In this document: piece by piece, positions 27,000 to 37,333 of the stretch | Layout of the letters: each line of letters begins with the position of its first letter | How positions within the stretch are numbered: position 1 is the stretch's first letter | Assembly: GCA_002686255.1 (NCBI GenBank) | Contig: NZAZ01000116.1 | Coordinates: 1-64,000 of the forward strand | Origin: Rhodospirillaceae bacterium | GTDB taxonomy: Bacteria > Pseudomonadota > Alphaproteobacteria > Rhodospirillales > Casp-alpha2 | Length of the DNA: 64,000 bases | Reading direction: 5' to 3' | Position numbers and translations under genes: made by a program | Notes under the pieces: generated by a model | Databases searched by the model: none | What the model was told of the DNA's origin: nothing | What the model saw: the letters and a program-made list of their open reading frames with translations, nothing else

Positions 27000-29861
27000 C
27001 TACCCTGCCGCCTCGATGCCTTCGGCGGCCGAGGTTTTCTTGCCCTTGGCCCGCTTCGCCTTGGCGGCTGGTTTCCTGGCCTTGTCCTTGGCGGATTTCC
27101 TTTTCCCCGGCTCCCCGGCCCCGGACCCCGGGGAAACGGCATCGAGCAGGCGTTGGCGGAGGACGGCGATTTTTTCCTCCTGCTCAACCTTCAGGCCGAA
27201 AATGTCCTTGACGTAGAACACGTCCACCACGCGCACCCCGTAGGTGGAGATATGGGCGCTTGATATCTGCAGGCCCGAAACGGTCAGGGCCTGAGTGAGG
27301 TCGCGAAGCAGGCCGGGGCGGTCGCGGCCGTTGATTTCGATCACCGTCAGGCGGTTCGACGCCTTGTTGTCGATCAGCACCCGGGGCGCCACCTTGAACG
27401 CGCCGGCCCGCCCGGGTGCCATTTTTTCCTGCGCCGCGGCCAGTTCCCGGGCCGGGTGCAGGCGGCCGGTAAGGGCGCCCTTGATGCGCCCGCAAAGCCG
27501 TTTCAGCCTGTCCTTGACGGCAAAGGCGTGGTTTTTGTCGTCCTGGATCCAAAACGTATCGAGCGCCATACCGTTGGTCAGGGTCATGATCTTGGCGTCA
27601 ACGACCGACGCGCCGGACAACGCCATGGCGCCGGCGATGGCGGCGAAAAGGCCCGGATGGTCCTGGGCGTAAATGACGATTTCCGTCACGTCACGGGCCG
27701 CATCGACCCGGGTTTCGATGTGCAGTTTCTTGTCCCCGGCTTCGGCCTCGCGGACCAGGTGGGCGTGACGGGAAAGGGTTTCGGCATCGAAGGACAGCCA
27801 GTAATCGCCGAAGCCGCGGGCGAAATGGGTCTCGATCTCGCCGGGCGGCCAATCCGACAGTTTTTCCGTCAACGCGGCCTTCGACTGCTCGACCCTTTCC
27901 GGGAGCCGGTCGGCCAGGGCGCCGACGGAAAGCTCCTCCTGGGCGCGGTAATAAAGCTCGCGCAGAAGCCCGGCCTTCCATTCGTTCCAGACGTTGGGAC
28001 CGACCGCCCTGATATCGGCGACGGTCAGGATCAAGAGCAGCCTGAGGCGTTCCGGCGACTGCACCACGGCGGCGAAATCGGTGACGGTCTTGGGGTCGTA
28101 GACGTCGCGCTTGAGCGCCGTGTGGCTCATCAAAAGGTGATAGCGCACCAGCCAGGATACGGTTTCGGTTTCCCATTCGTTGAGGCCGAGCCGGGGTCCC
28201 AGTTTGGTGGCGATATCGGCGCCGAGCTCGGAATGGTCGTCGCCCCGGCCCTTGGCGATATCGTGCAACAGGACGGCAAGGTAAAGCGCCCGCAGCGACT
28301 GCACCTCGCCGATCACCGAACACGCCGCGGGGTGTTCTTGGCTAAGCCGGCCGTCCTCGATGCCCTTGAGGACGCCGATGGCGCGGATGGTGTGCTCGTC
28401 CACGGTGTAGACGTGATACATGTCGTATTGCATCTGCGCGACGACGCGGCCGAAATCGGGCAGGAAACGGCCGAATACCCCCGCTTCGTTGAGCCGCATC
28501 AGGGTAACCTCCGGGTTCTTGCCGGTCAGCATCTCCATGAACAGGCGGTTGGCCTCCGGGTCCTTTTGCAGCTTGGCGTCGATGAGCTTCAGGTTCTGGG
28601 TCACCCGGCGGAGCGCGTCGGGATGGATGTCGGCGTCGTGCTTCTGGGCAAGACGGAAGAGCCGCAGCATTTTCACCGGGTCTTTCTTGAACGCGCCTTT
28701 TTCTTCGACCGTCAGGCGGTCGCCGTCGAGAACGAAACCGTCGATCTGGCGCTTTTTGAAGACGAAACCGGGCAGCCGGAAACGCCGCCGGCTTTTCTTT
28801 TGCTGTTCCTCGAGAACGGCGCACAGAATCCGGGTCAGGTCGCCGACGTCCTTGGCGATCAGGAAGTAATGCTTCATGAACCGTTCGACGCCCTGGACGC
28901 CGGCGCGATCGGTATATTTCATCCGTGCGCCGATCTCGTTCTGGATGTAGAAGGTCAGGCGTTCCTCGGCCCGTTCGCTCAGGTAATGCAGGTGGCAGCG
29001 GACGTTCCACAGGAACTTCTCGGCCTTGGCGAACAGGCGCACGTCCGTGGCCGTCAGCACGCCCCGTTCCTGGAGCTCTTTTACGTCGTCGACCCGGTAG
29101 AGGTACTTGGCGATCCAGAACAGCGTCTGCAGGTCGCGAAGCCCCCCCTTGCCTTCCTTGATGTTGGGCTCCAGCACATAACGGGTGTCGCCCATACGGT
29201 CATGGCGGGCGTCCCGCTCCGCCAGCTTGGCCTCGACAAAGGCCAGTCCGGTGTCGGCGACCACGTCCGAGAGAAAGCGGTTCTTGAATTGCTTGAACAT
29301 TTCCCGATCGCCCCAAACCCAGCGCGCCTCCAACAGGGACGTGCGGATGGTCATGTCGTCTTTGGCGAGGCGGATGGCCTCGTTGATGGAACGGGTGGCG
29401 TGGCCGACCTTGAGGCCCATATCCCAAAGCGTATAGAGGATGTATTCGACCACCTGCTCCGAATGGGCGGTCAGCTTGTAGGGCAGCAGGAACATCAAAT
29501 CGACGTCCGAGAACGGCGCCAGTTCGCCGCGCCCGTAACCGCCGGTGGCGGTAATGCTCAGAAGCTCCCCCGTCGTCGGGTTGGCGGCGGGATAGACGCT
29601 GGAAAGGGCGAAGTCGTAAACGCAGCGGACCAATTGATCGATCAGATAGGCGTTGGCGCGCAGCACGTCGCCGCTCGACGCCTCGTCGTCCTCGAAGCGC
29701 CGGCGGACTTCCGACCAGCCCTGCCTATGGGCGGTTTTGAAGATGTCGAGGACCTGGCCTTGCGTTTTCGGGCTATAGCCGGACCACCCGACAAGATCCT
29801 CCAGTTCGGCAAGGAGTGTCTTGCGGTCGATGATGTCGCGCGGTTTGGTTATGTTGGCCAT
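27000..29861 (-). CDS. glnD: [Protein-PII] uridylyltransferase / uridylyl-removing enzyme
   Basis: GlnD senses glutamine and uridylylates or de-uridylylates PII proteins, controlling nitrogen metabolism. The 953-aa protein has the nucleotidyltransferase signature TGGYGRGELAPFSDVDLMF in the first 130 residues, an HD hydrolase domain around AVLLHDIAKGRGDDHSELG, and two C-terminal ACT domains (DHPGLFAAIAGAMALSGASV and RPGLLRDLTQALTVSGLQIS). The last ~45 residues are a Lys/Ala-rich tail. A promoter lies immediately upstream, giving a very short leader. Confidence 0.97.
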   Translation of the reverse strand: MANITKPRDIIDRKTLLAELEDLVGWSGYSPKTQGQVLDIFKTAHRQGWSEVRRRFEDDEASSGDVLRANAYLIDQLVRCVYDFALSSVYPAANPTTGELLSITATGGYGRGELAPFSDVDLMFLLPYKLTAHSEQVVEYILYTLWDMGLKVGHATRSINEAIRLAKDDMTIRTSLLEARWVWGDREMFKQFKNRFLSDVVADTGLAFVEAKLAERDARHDRMGDTRYVLEPNIKEGKGGLRDLQTLFWIAKYLYRVDDVKELQERGVLTATDVRLFAKAEKFLWNVRCHLHYLSERAEERLTFYIQNEIGARMKYTDRAGVQGVERFMKHYFLIAKDVGDLTRILCAVLEEQQKKSRRRFRLPGFVFKKRQIDGFVLDGDRLTVEEKGAFKKDPVKMLRLFRLAQKHDADIHPDALRRVTQNLKLIDAKLQKDPEANRLFMEMLTGKNPEVTLMRLNEAGVFGRFLPDFGRVVAQMQYDMYHVYTVDEHTIRAIGVLKGIEDGRLSQEHPAACSVIGEVQSLRALYLAVLLHDIAKGRGDDHSELGADIATKLGPRLGLNEWETETVSWLVRYHLLMSHTALKRDVYDPKTVTDFAAVVQSPERLRLLLILTVADIRAVGPNVWNEWKAGLLRELYYRAQEELSVGALADRLPERVEQSKAALTEKLSDWPPGEIETHFARGFGDYWLSFDAETLSRHAHLVREAEAGDKKLHIETRVDAARDVTEIVIYAQDHPGLFAAIAGAMALSGASVVDAKIMTLTNGMALDTFWIQDDKNHAFAVKDRLKRLCGRIKGALTGRLHPARELAAAQEKMAPGRAGAFKVAPRVLIDNKASNRLTVIEINGRDRPGLLRDLTQALTVSGLQISSAHISTYGVRVVDVFYVKDIFGLKVEQEEKIAVLRQRLLDAVSPGSGAGEPGKRKSAKDKARKPAAKAKRAKGKKTSAAEGIEAAG

Positions 29862-29871
29862 GGTCCTGATA

Positions 29872-29901
29872 ATTATATACCGACGCCGGGGAACCCGTTA
29901 A
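29872..29901 (-). promoter_or_regulatory. Candidate glnD promoter
   Basis: Minus strand: -35 TTAACG (29901-29896), 18-bp spacer, a perfect -10 TATAAT (29877-29872). Only 10 nt separate the -10 from the glnD ATG, so the leader would be a few nucleotides long. Confidence 0.55.
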
Positions 29902-29976
29902 AGGACGAAAGGCCAGGCCCCGGGGTTATCCTTCCTTGGGGCGATCCTTGTTTCGGCCGGGCCTTGTTTCGGCCGG

Positions 29977-30010
29977 AGGCGCGAAGGCGCCTATTTTATT
30001 TTTTATTTCA
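29977..30010 (+). terminator. Intrinsic terminator-like hairpin on the plus strand
   Basis: Stem AGGCGC / GCGCCT (29977-29982, 29987-29992) with GAAG loop, followed by TATTTTATTTTTTATTTC. The form is that of a plus-strand terminator, but both flanking genes lie on the minus strand, so it would end an antisense or unannotated transcript. Confidence 0.5.
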
Positions 30011-30417
30011 TTTTCGAAACAAATCCGTTGCGAAACCGGAATCTCCCCGGAATCTCCGTTGCCGCGAAGCCCCGGACTACTATTTTAAAGTCTCCTCCCG
30101 GCCTTTTTCAAAAAGTGGGACGAAAGACCTTCCAGCCAGCAGGAATTAACATAATATATTGATTTTACTTGATTAAATTTATTAGAGATAAAAGATAAAG
30201 CTTATTAAGGAAAGCGCCGGAAGGTTTTACTGCCGTTTTTGGAAACAACACGTTCCAAGCTGGGTTTATAAATAATAACTATTATTTATCAATAAGTTAA
30301 ATGGCCCCTTCCGGGGAAGAAAAAATAAGAGCATCTTACAACCCTTATTATTAAGCTCTTCCGGCCGATTTGCCTTCGGCCCCCCTTGGCGGCGGCGGAA
30401 ATCGGATCGCGGCCGAA

Positions 30418-33261
30418 TCAATCCGCCGCCTGGAGAAGCCGCTTCAGGCGGTAGATCAACTCCAGGGCGTCTCGGGGCGTCAAGCTGTCGGCATCGATTT
30501 CGTTCACGGCTTCTTCGACCGGCGAAGGACCGGCGGGGCCCGGACCCCTATCATCCTCTTCCAGGGCCTGGAACAGCGGCAGGTCGTCGGCCAGCCGCGT
30601 CATGGCCGAGGACTGCTGGCCCTTCTCCAGGGTCTCCAATACGTCCGACGCCCGCCTGACGACGCTTTTCGGCAGCCCCGCCAGTTCGCCGACATGAATG
30701 CCGTAGGACCGGTCGGCGGCGCCGGGCGCCACTTCGTGCAGGAAAACCACGTCGCCCTGCCATTCCTTGACCCGCATGGTATGGCACCGAAGACCCGGGA
30801 GCTTCGCCGCCAGGACCGTAAGCTCATGGTAATGGGTGGCGAACAGGACCCGGCAGCGGTTGACCTCGTGCAGGTGCTCGACCACCGCCCAGGCAATGGA
30901 CAGGCCATCGAAAGTGGCGGTGCCGCGGCCGATCTCGTCCAGGATTACCAGCCCTTTCGGTCCGGCCTGGTTTAGGATGGCCGCCGTTTCGACCATTTCG
31001 ACCATGAAGGTGGAGCGCCCCCGGGCCAGGTCGTCGGCCGCCCCGACGCGCGAAAACAAACGATCGACGACGCCGATATGGGCCTCGTCGGCGGGAACGA
31101 AGGACCCCATTTGCGCCAGCACCGCGATCAACGCGTTCTGTCGCAGAAAGGTGCTCTTGCCGGCCATGTTGGGGCCGGTCAGGAGCCACAGGCTTCCTTC
31201 ATCTCCCCCGGCCCCGGCCCCACCACCGTCGCCGATGCCCGAAAGCCGGCAACCATTGGCGACGAAGACGCCGTCGCCGGTTTCCTCCAAAGCCGCCTCG
31301 ACCACCGGATGGCGGCCGCTAGAGATATGAAAACCGGTGCCGTCGTCGATCCGCGGCCGGACATAGCGGCGCTCCCGGGCCAGGGAAGCCAGGCCCTGGG
31401 CCACGTCCAGCCGCGCCAGCGCCCGGGCGGCGAGCGCAATGGCCTCGGCCCGGCCGGCGACTTCGCCGACCAGGTCTTCGAACAGGTTAAGCTCAAGCGC
31501 CAGGGCCTGGTCGGCGGCCTTGGCAATGCGGTTTTCGAGTTCGCTCAGCTCCACCGTCGAAAAGCGGATCGCGTTGGCCATGGTCTGGCGATGAATGAAG
31601 GGTGCGGCGTCCCCGCCGTTATCGAGAGGGATTTTGTCGGCCTGCTTGGCCGGTACTTCGATGAAATACCCCAAAACGTTGTTGTGCTTGATCTTCAGGG
31701 CCTGAATGGCGGTTTCTTCGGCGTAGCGGCTCTGCAGGCCGACGATCAGGCGGCGGCTTTCGTCTCTCAGCGTGCGGAATTCATCCAATTCCGGCGAATA
31801 GTCCTTGCCGATAAAGCCGCCGTCGCGGGCGCAAAGGGGCAGTTCCCCGGCCAACGCGCGGCGCAAGCGGCCGATGATCTCGTCATGGCGGCCGAGGTCC
31901 TGGACGGCGCCGGAAATCCCTCCCGGCGCGCTTTCCGGCGCTTCCCTGGCGGCCGCTTCGAGGCCTGAGCGAAGCTCCACCGCCGCCGCCAGCCCGTCGC
32001 GCACCGCCGCCAGGTCGCGGGGGCCGCCGCGCCCGATAGTCAGCCGCGTCAAGGCGCGTTCGATATCGGGGCAGCGTTTCAGGATTCCCCGGAGCGTTTC
32101 CGCGAGCCGCTCGCCGTCGACGAAATACTGGACCATGTCGAGACGCCCGTCGATGGCCTTCGGGTCGATCAGCGGCGCCGCCAGATGCGAACCCAGGAGC
32201 CGGGCCCCGGCGCCGGTGACGGTTTGGTCGATGACACCCAAAAGAGACCCTTTCAGCGTTCCCGACAGGCTCTGGGTCAACTCAAGGTTACGCCGCGTGG
32301 CGGCGTCGATTTCCATCACCTGGCCTTCGGTGATCCGCCTTGGCTGGGCGAGGCGCGGCAGCCGGCCCTTTTGCGTCATTTCGACGTAGTCCACCAGGGC
32401 CCCGGCGGCGGCCAGTTCGGCGCGGGAAAAATCGCCGAAGGCATCGAGGGTCTTGACCCCGAAAAGGGCCTGCAGGCGTTTTTCGCCGTTGACGCTGTCG
32501 AAGCGGGACCGCGGCAGCGGGCTCAGGCGGTCCTTCCAATCGGCGAAAGTCTCATAGAGCGCCTGGTTTTGCAGGAATCCTTCGGCGATGAGCAGTTCGC
32601 CGGGGGTAATGCGGGCCACGGCGGCGTCGAAATCGCCAATCCCCAGGGCCTGGGTCAGGAAGTCGCCGGTCGACATATCGATCCAGGCCATGCCGAGGCC
32701 GCCGGACGCTTCCGCCGCGGCGGCCAGGTAATTGTGCCGACGCGCTTCCAAGAGCGTGTCTTCCGTCAGCGTTCCCGGCGTCACCACCCTCGTCACCTGG
32801 CGCCGGACGATCGCCTTGGGGCCCCGTTTCCTGGCTTCCGCCGGGTCTTCGGTCTGCTCACAGACGGCGACCTTAAAGCCCTTTTTAATCAGCCGGTTGA
32901 GGTATGTTTCGTGGCTGTGCACGGGCACCCCGCACATCGGAATGTCGTCGCCCAGATGCTTGCCGCGCTTGGTCAGCGCGATATCCAGCGCCCCGGCCGC
33001 GGCCACGGCGTCATCGAAGAAAAGCTCGTAGAAATCCCCCATCCGGTAAAACAGCAGGCAATCGGCGCAATCCTCCTTGATCGCCAGGTACTGGACCATC
33101 ATCGGGGTGACGGTGTCTGGGGACCTGTTCGGTTTTGGTTTCGCCCTCGGGGAGGGGTTCTTGCCGGCCGCATCCGGGGGGAATCCGCCGTCGGCGTTTT
33201 TTTCGGCCTCGGGGGCGTTAACGACGGGCGTTGTGGGCATGGTCAAACAATCGAAGATCAT
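30418..33261 (-). CDS. mutS: DNA mismatch repair protein MutS
   Basis: MutS recognises mismatches and small loops and starts methyl- or nick-directed repair with MutL. The 947-aa protein has the mismatch-reading motif [15 protein letters not shown] near residue 70, connector, lever and clamp regions, and the C-terminal ABC-type ATPase with Walker [25 protein letters not shown]-type signature ([12 protein letters not shown]), and Walker [17 protein letters not shown]. The first ~50 residues are variable; a later ATG seven codons in is possible. It is divergent from maeB, the usual alphaproteobacterial order. Confidence 0.98.
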   Translation of the reverse strand: MIFDCLTMPTTPVVNAPEAEKNADGGFPPDAAGKNPSPRAKPKPNRSPDTVTPMMVQYLAIKEDCADCLLFYRMGDFYELFFDDAVAAAGALDIALTKRGKHLGDDIPMCGVPVHSHETYLNRLIKKGFKVAVCEQTEDPAEARKRGPKAIVRRQVTRVVTPGTLTEDTLLEARRHNYLAAAAEASGGLGMAWIDMSTGDFLTQALGIGDFDAAVARITPGELLIAEGFLQNQALYETFADWKDRLSPLPRSRFDSVNGEKRLQALFGVKTLDAFGDFSRAELAAAGALVDYVEMTQKGRLPRLAQPRRITEGQVMEIDAATRRNLELTQSLSGTLKGSLLGVIDQTVTGAGARLLGSHLAAPLIDPKAIDGRLDMVQYFVDGERLAETLRGILKRCPDIERALTRLTIGRGGPRDLAAVRDGLAAAVELRSGLEAAAREAPESAPGGISGAVQDLGRHDEIIGRLRRALAGELPLCARDGGFIGKDYSPELDEFRTLRDESRRLIVGLQSRYAEETAIQALKIKHNNVLGYFIEVPAKQADKIPLDNGGDAAPFIHRQTMANAIRFSTVELSELENRIAKAADQALALELNLFEDLVGEVAGRAEAIALAARALARLDVAQGLASLARERRYVRPRIDDGTGFHISSGRHPVVEAALEETGDGVFVANGCRLSGIGDGGGAGAGGDEGSLWLLTGPNMAGKSTFLRQNALIAVLAQMGSFVPADEAHIGVVDRLFSRVGAADDLARGRSTFMVEMVETAAILNQAGPKGLVILDEIGRGTATFDGLSIAWAVVEHLHEVNRCRVLFATHYHELTVLAAKLPGLRCHTMRVKEWQGDVVFLHEVAPGAADRSYGIHVGELAGLPKSVVRRASDVLETLEKGQQSSAMTRLADDLPLFQALEEDDRGPGPAGPSPVEEAVNEIDADSLTPRDALELIYRLKRLLQAAD

Positions 33262-33391
33262 GACGGACGCCCAACCATATCACAGGGTTAGCAATCGCGC
33301 TTTCATTTTCGGCCATCCTTGGGGCACAATGGAGGCAGCCTTGGGCAGGGGATTGAGTGGCCCGGGCCGGTAAAACTGGGATTTAAAAACA

Positions 33392-35698
33392 ATGGACGAT
33401 CCATCAAACGAGGCCCTTGGCCAGGAAGCGCTTCGCATGCACGCCAGCGGACGGCCGGGGAAGCTCGAAATCAGGGCGACCAAGCCGCTGACGACGCAGC
33501 GCGACCTGACGCTGGCCTATTCGCCGGGCGTCGCCACGCCGTGTCTTGAAATCCAACGCGACCCGACCCTCGCCTATGACTACACGGCCAAGGGCAACAT
33601 CGTCGGCGTCATTACCAACGGCACCGCGGTCCTTGGCCTCGGCAACATCGGCGCACTGGCGGCGAAGCCGGTGATGGAAGGCAAGTCGGTGCTGTTCAAG
33701 CGCTTCGCCGATATCGACGGCATCAATATCGAGATCGACACCGAAGACGTGGATGAGTTCGTCAACTGTGTCCGTTACCTGGGCAGGGCCTTCGGCGGCA
33801 TCAACCTGGAAGACATCAAGGCGCCCGAGTGTTTCATCATCGAACAGCGCCTGCGCGAAATCATGGATATCCCGGTTTTCCACGACGACCAGCACGGCAC
33901 CGCCGTGATTACCGCCGCCGGGCTGATCAATGCACTGGAACTGACCGGGCGCGCCATTCACCAGGTCAAGATGGTCGTCAACGGGGCCGGCGCCGCCTCC
34001 ATCGCTTGCGTTGAACTGTTCAAGGCCATGGGGCTGCCCGGCAAGAATGTCATCATGTGCGATTCCAAGGGGGTCATCTACAAAAACCGAACCGAAGGCA
34101 TGAACCAGTGGAAATCGGCCCATGCCAACGAGACAACGGCCCGCACCCTGGCCGACGCCATGGTCGGCGCCGACGTTTTCATCGGCCTTTCGGTCAAGGG
34201 CGCGGTCAGCCAGGACATGGTCAAATCCATGAATTCCCGGCCGATTATTTTCGCCATGGCCAACCCGGACCCCGAGATCACGCCGGAAGAGATCAAGGCT
34301 GTTTGCGATGACGCCATTATCGCCACCGGGCGTTCGGACTATCCGAACCAGATCAACAATGTCCTGGGCTTCCCCTATATTTTCCGCGGCGCACTCGACG
34401 TTCGGGCGCGGACCATCAACGAAGAGATGAAGATCGCCGCCGCCAACGCCCTGGCCAAACTGGCACGGGAAGACGTCCCCGACGAGGTCAACGCCGCCTA
34501 TGCCGGGACGCATCTCAAGTACGGCCCCGACTACCTGATTCCGGCGCCGTTCGATCCGCGCCTGATTGCCGCCGTGCCCAAGGCGGTCGCCCAGGCGGCC
34601 ATGGACTCCGGCGCCGCCCAGAAACCCATTATCGACATGGCCGCCTACGAAGCCGAACTGGCGGCGCGGCTCAATCCGACGGCTGGAATTTTGCAGGCCA
34701 TTTTCGATAGCGTGCGTTCCAACCCGCGGCGCGTTGTGTTCGCCGAGGGGGAAGAGGAAAAAAGCATCCGCGCGGCGCATGCGTTCCTCAACGCTGGCTA
34801 CGGCACGCCGATTCTGGTCGGGCGCGAGGACCGCGTGCGCGTCAAAATGGAGAAGCTTGGCCTGCCGCCCGTCGACGGCATCGAAATTCATAATGCAAAG
34901 CTGAGCACGGAAACCGAAAGCTATATGGATTTCCTTTACGAGCGGCTGCAACGCAAGGGCATTCTCAGGCGCGACTGTCAGCGCATGGTCAACCAGGACC
35001 GCAACGTTTTTGCCGCCTGCATGGTCGCCGCCGGCGATGTCGACGCCATGGTCACCGGACTGACCCGCAATTATCACGTCGCCCTCGACGAAATCACCCG
35101 GGTCCTGGACCCGGACCGGGATTCCCACGTCTTCGGGCTGTCCCTGGTGCTCGGTCGGGATAAAACCCTTTTCGTATCGGATACCGCGGTCACCGAACTT
35201 CCGAATTCCGAGCAGTTGGCCGACATCGCCCAGCAGACGGCCGCCGTCGCCCGCCAGATGGGGCACGAGCCCCGCGTCGCCCTGATTTCGTTTTCCAATT
35301 TCGGCAATCCGGCGCTGCCGCGTTCGGAACTGGTCAGCAACGCGGTCAAGATCCTGGACCAGCGCCAGGCGGATTTCGAATACGACGGCGAAATGGGAAT
35401 CGATGTCGCGCTCAACCCCGAACTGATGGTGCATTATCCGTTTTGCCGGCTGGCGGGGCCGGCCAACGTGTTGATCATGCCGGGGCTGCATTCGGCGCAA
35501 ATCTCGACCAAGCTGGTATATGAACTCGGTGGGACCACCGTGTTGGGGCCGTTGCTGATCGGGCTGTCCAAGCCGGCGCAGATCGTCCCCATGGGTTCGA
35601 CCGTCGCCGACATGGTCAACATGGCGACCTGGGTGGCCCATGCCGCGGAACGCGCCGAGACGCCCGAACGCCGGTCGTTCTTCAGCCGATTCCGCTGA
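33392..35698 (+). CDS. maeB: NADP-dependent malic enzyme (MaeB type)
   Basis: Oxidatively decarboxylates malate to pyruvate with NADP reduction. The 768-aa protein is the large form: an N-terminal malic enzyme part (about 1-430, with [27 protein letters not shown] and the dinucleotide-binding [16 protein letters not shown]) and a C-terminal phosphotransacetylase-like part (about 440-768, [17 protein letters not shown]), which in this family is regulatory rather than a known transacetylase. The first in-frame ATG follows an A-rich leader. Its 3' end overlaps the convergent macrodomain gene by 17 nt. Confidence 0.96.
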   Translation: MDDPSNEALGQEALRMHASGRPGKLEIRATKPLTTQRDLTLAYSPGVATPCLEIQRDPTLAYDYTAKGNIVGVITNGTAVLGLGNIGALAAKPVMEGKSVLFKRFADIDGINIEIDTEDVDEFVNCVRYLGRAFGGINLEDIKAPECFIIEQRLREIMDIPVFHDDQHGTAVITAAGLINALELTGRAIHQVKMVVNGAGAASIACVELFKAMGLPGKNVIMCDSKGVIYKNRTEGMNQWKSAHANETTARTLADAMVGADVFIGLSVKGAVSQDMVKSMNSRPIIFAMANPDPEITPEEIKAVCDDAIIATGRSDYPNQINNVLGFPYIFRGALDVRARTINEEMKIAAANALAKLAREDVPDEVNAAYAGTHLKYGPDYLIPAPFDPRLIAAVPKAVAQAAMDSGAAQKPIIDMAAYEAELAARLNPTAGILQAIFDSVRSNPRRVVFAEGEEEKSIRAAHAFLNAGYGTPILVGREDRVRVKMEKLGLPPVDGIEIHNAKLSTETESYMDFLYERLQRKGILRRDCQRMVNQDRNVFAACMVAAGDVDAMVTGLTRNYHVALDEITRVLDPDRDSHVFGLSLVLGRDKTLFVSDTAVTELPNSEQLADIAQQTAAVARQMGHEPRVALISFSNFGNPALPRSELVSNAVKILDQRQADFEYDGEMGIDVALNPELMVHYPFCRLAGPANVLIMPGLHSAQISTKLVYELGGTTVLGPLLIGLSKPAQIVPMGSTVADMVNMATWVAHAAERAETPERRSFFSRFR

Positions 35699-36212
35699 GC
35701 GCCGCCCGGTGGGCGTCCGTCGAGGCCTCACCGAAGCAGTAGAAAATCACTTCTTCGAGGACCGTATCCTCTGTCAGGAACGCACAAACAGTGGCAACGG
35801 CGATCCCGGCCGCCCAGTCCGGCGGAAACCGGTAGACCCCGGTGCTGATGGCCGGAAAGGCGACGGAGCTTAAGTCCTTTTCTTGCGCCAACGCCAAAGA
35901 GGAGCGGTAACAACCGGCGAGCAAGTCTTCCTCGCCGTTGCCGCCGCCCTGCCAGACCGGCCCGACGGTATGGATGACATGGCGGGCGGGAAGCAGATAT
36001 CCCTTCGTGATCCGGGCCTCGCCGGTGGGACAGCCGCCGAGGCCCCGGCATTCCTCCAACAGTTCCGGCCCGGCGGCGGCGTGGATGGCGCCGTCGACGC
36101 CGCCGCCGCCCAAAAGGGATTCATTGGCGGCGTTGACGATGGCATCGACCTCGAGGCGGGTGATATCGCCTTCGACGATGGACATTCGTTCCAAAACGCC
36201 GGGATGGATCAT
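35682..36212 (-). CDS. Macrodomain protein, probable O-acetyl-ADP-ribose deacetylase
   Basis: A 176-aa single macrodomain of the YmdB/MacroD type, which hydrolyses O-acetyl-ADP-ribose or removes ADP-ribose from proteins. The signature is VDAIVNAANESLLGGGGVDGAIHAAAG (read in two pieces: VDAIVNAANESLLGGGG and VDGAIHAAAG), then GEARITKGYLLPARHVIHTVGP and the loop FPAISTGVYRFP. It converges on maeB with a 17-nt overlap. Its natural substrate here is unknown. Confidence 0.94.
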   Translation of the reverse strand: MIHPGVLERMSIVEGDITRLEVDAIVNAANESLLGGGGVDGAIHAAAGPELLEECRGLGGCPTGEARITKGYLLPARHVIHTVGPVWQGGGNGEEDLLAGCYRSSLALAQEKDLSSVAFPAISTGVYRFPPDWAAGIAVATVCAFLTEDTVLEEVIFYCFGEASTDAHRAALSGIG

Positions 36213-36292
36213 GGAATTTTCCTTTTCCGTCCGCGTCCCGGGGACACTTTATCAACTTTCGCCCCCGGCTTCACCTGTGCTAACCGATAGGG

Positions 36293-37315
36293 ATGACGTC
36301 TAAACCCCCAGACAGCGTCTTGGTCTACGTCGGTTTCGACCGCATCGGCGACGGGTTTCTCAAACTGCCTTTTGTCAGGGGGCTTCGCGCCGCTTTTCCC
36401 GACGCCCGGATCACTTGGCTGGCCGGGCGTGAAGACAGCGTCTATGCCGGCGTTCTGGCCGATTTGGCGCACGGGCTGATCGACGAAATCATCGAAAACG
36501 CCGGTATCGGCCTCAATTTCGGTGAGCTTTTCCAAGGCCTGTCGAAGGGTCCTTTAAGCGGCCGGCGATTCGATCTCATTATCGATACCCAGCGGATTTT
36601 CTGGACCAGCCTGTCGTTGAAGCGGGTGCCTCATGACGCTTTCATTTCTCCCGCCGCCCGGTTCCTGCTTTCATCCAAAAAGCCGGAAAAAGGCTACCGG
36701 TTCCCGAAAACCATGCAGCGCCAGTTGCTGGACCTGTTGGAGCTGGCCAGCGGCCGGGACTTTCCGACGCCCCAAACCCTGGACTTGGACCTCAAGAAAG
36801 ACCTTCGCGCCGACGCCGAAAGGCTGTTGCCGGAAGGGCAGGATTACATCGGATTGGCGCCCGGATCCGGCGGGCCGCCGAAATGCTGGCCGCTGGAAAA
36901 CTTCATCGAACTGGCCCGCCACCAGGAATCCCAAGGGCGGGTGCCGGTGTTTTTCCTGGGCCCCAAGGAAACCGGGTGGATTGACGAAATCCGCAACCCT
37001 TTGCCGGAGGCGCGGTTCCCCCTGCAGGAGGAAGGCGTCGTGCAAAACCACGGCTTTTCGCCGCTGCTCACCGTCGCCCTCTCGGAAAGGGTGCGGGCCT
37101 CGGTTTCCAACGATTCCGGCGCCGGCCACATGTTCGCCGGCGGCGGCCGGCCGCTGGTCGTCCTATACGGCGTCACGGCGCCGAAAAAATTCATGCCGAT
37201 GACGGACAAGCTGACCATCGTCCGGGCCCAGGATTTCGGCGGCCCTGAAATGCGCCATATTCCCCTCGACGCCGTCGAGGGGGCGCTAGAGAAGGCGATC
37301 AAGTCTCACCCTTAA
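36293..37315 (+). CDS. Glycosyltransferase family 9 protein (heptosyltransferase-like)
   Basis: A 340-aa GT-B-fold transferase of the family that includes LPS heptosyltransferases. The N-terminal half has GFDRIGDGFLKLPFVRGLRAAFP, and the C-terminal donor-binding half has IGLAPGSGGPPKCWPLENFIEL and VSNDSGAGHMFAGGGRPLVVLYG. It probably transfers a sugar during lipopolysaccharide core or related glycan synthesis at the inner membrane face. A second, distinct GT9 gene lies 1.4 kb further on. Acceptor and donor cannot be told from sequence. Confidence 0.9.
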   Translation: MTSKPPDSVLVYVGFDRIGDGFLKLPFVRGLRAAFPDARITWLAGREDSVYAGVLADLAHGLIDEIIENAGIGLNFGELFQGLSKGPLSGRRFDLIIDTQRIFWTSLSLKRVPHDAFISPAARFLLSSKKPEKGYRFPKTMQRQLLDLLELASGRDFPTPQTLDLDLKKDLRADAERLLPEGQDYIGLAPGSGGPPKCWPLENFIELARHQESQGRVPVFFLGPKETGWIDEIRNPLPEARFPLQEEGVVQNHGFSPLLTVALSERVRASVSNDSGAGHMFAGGGRPLVVLYGVTAPKKFMPMTDKLTIVRAQDFGGPEMRHIPLDAVEGALEKAIKSHP

Positions 37316-37333
37316 CGGCCGGGGAGGGGGCGC

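Larger units (their letters stand above)
29862..30417. other. 555-nt gene-free gap between mutS and glnD with an AT-rich core
   Basis: No protein gene is supported. Seen: tandem 15-bp copies of CCTTGTTTCGGCCGG at 29946-29960 and 29962-29976; directly after them a hairpin AGGCGC/GCGCCT (29977-29992) followed by a T-rich run on the plus strand; then an unusually AT-rich block (about 30145-30360) in a GC-rich genome, with the palindromic stretch AATAATAACTATTATT and the arms AAGAGC/GCTCTT (30328-30333, 30354-30359). It could be an unrecognised small RNA locus, a decayed mobile fragment or an untranslated region. Confidence 0.5.

Noticed and set aside
27456-30149. 897-codon plus-strand frame opposite glnD
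   Set aside because: Antisense shadow of glnD with no domain features; glnD itself is complete and conserved.
33404-35731. 775-codon minus-strand frame opposite maeB
   Set aside because: Antisense shadow; maeB carries all family motifs on the plus strand.
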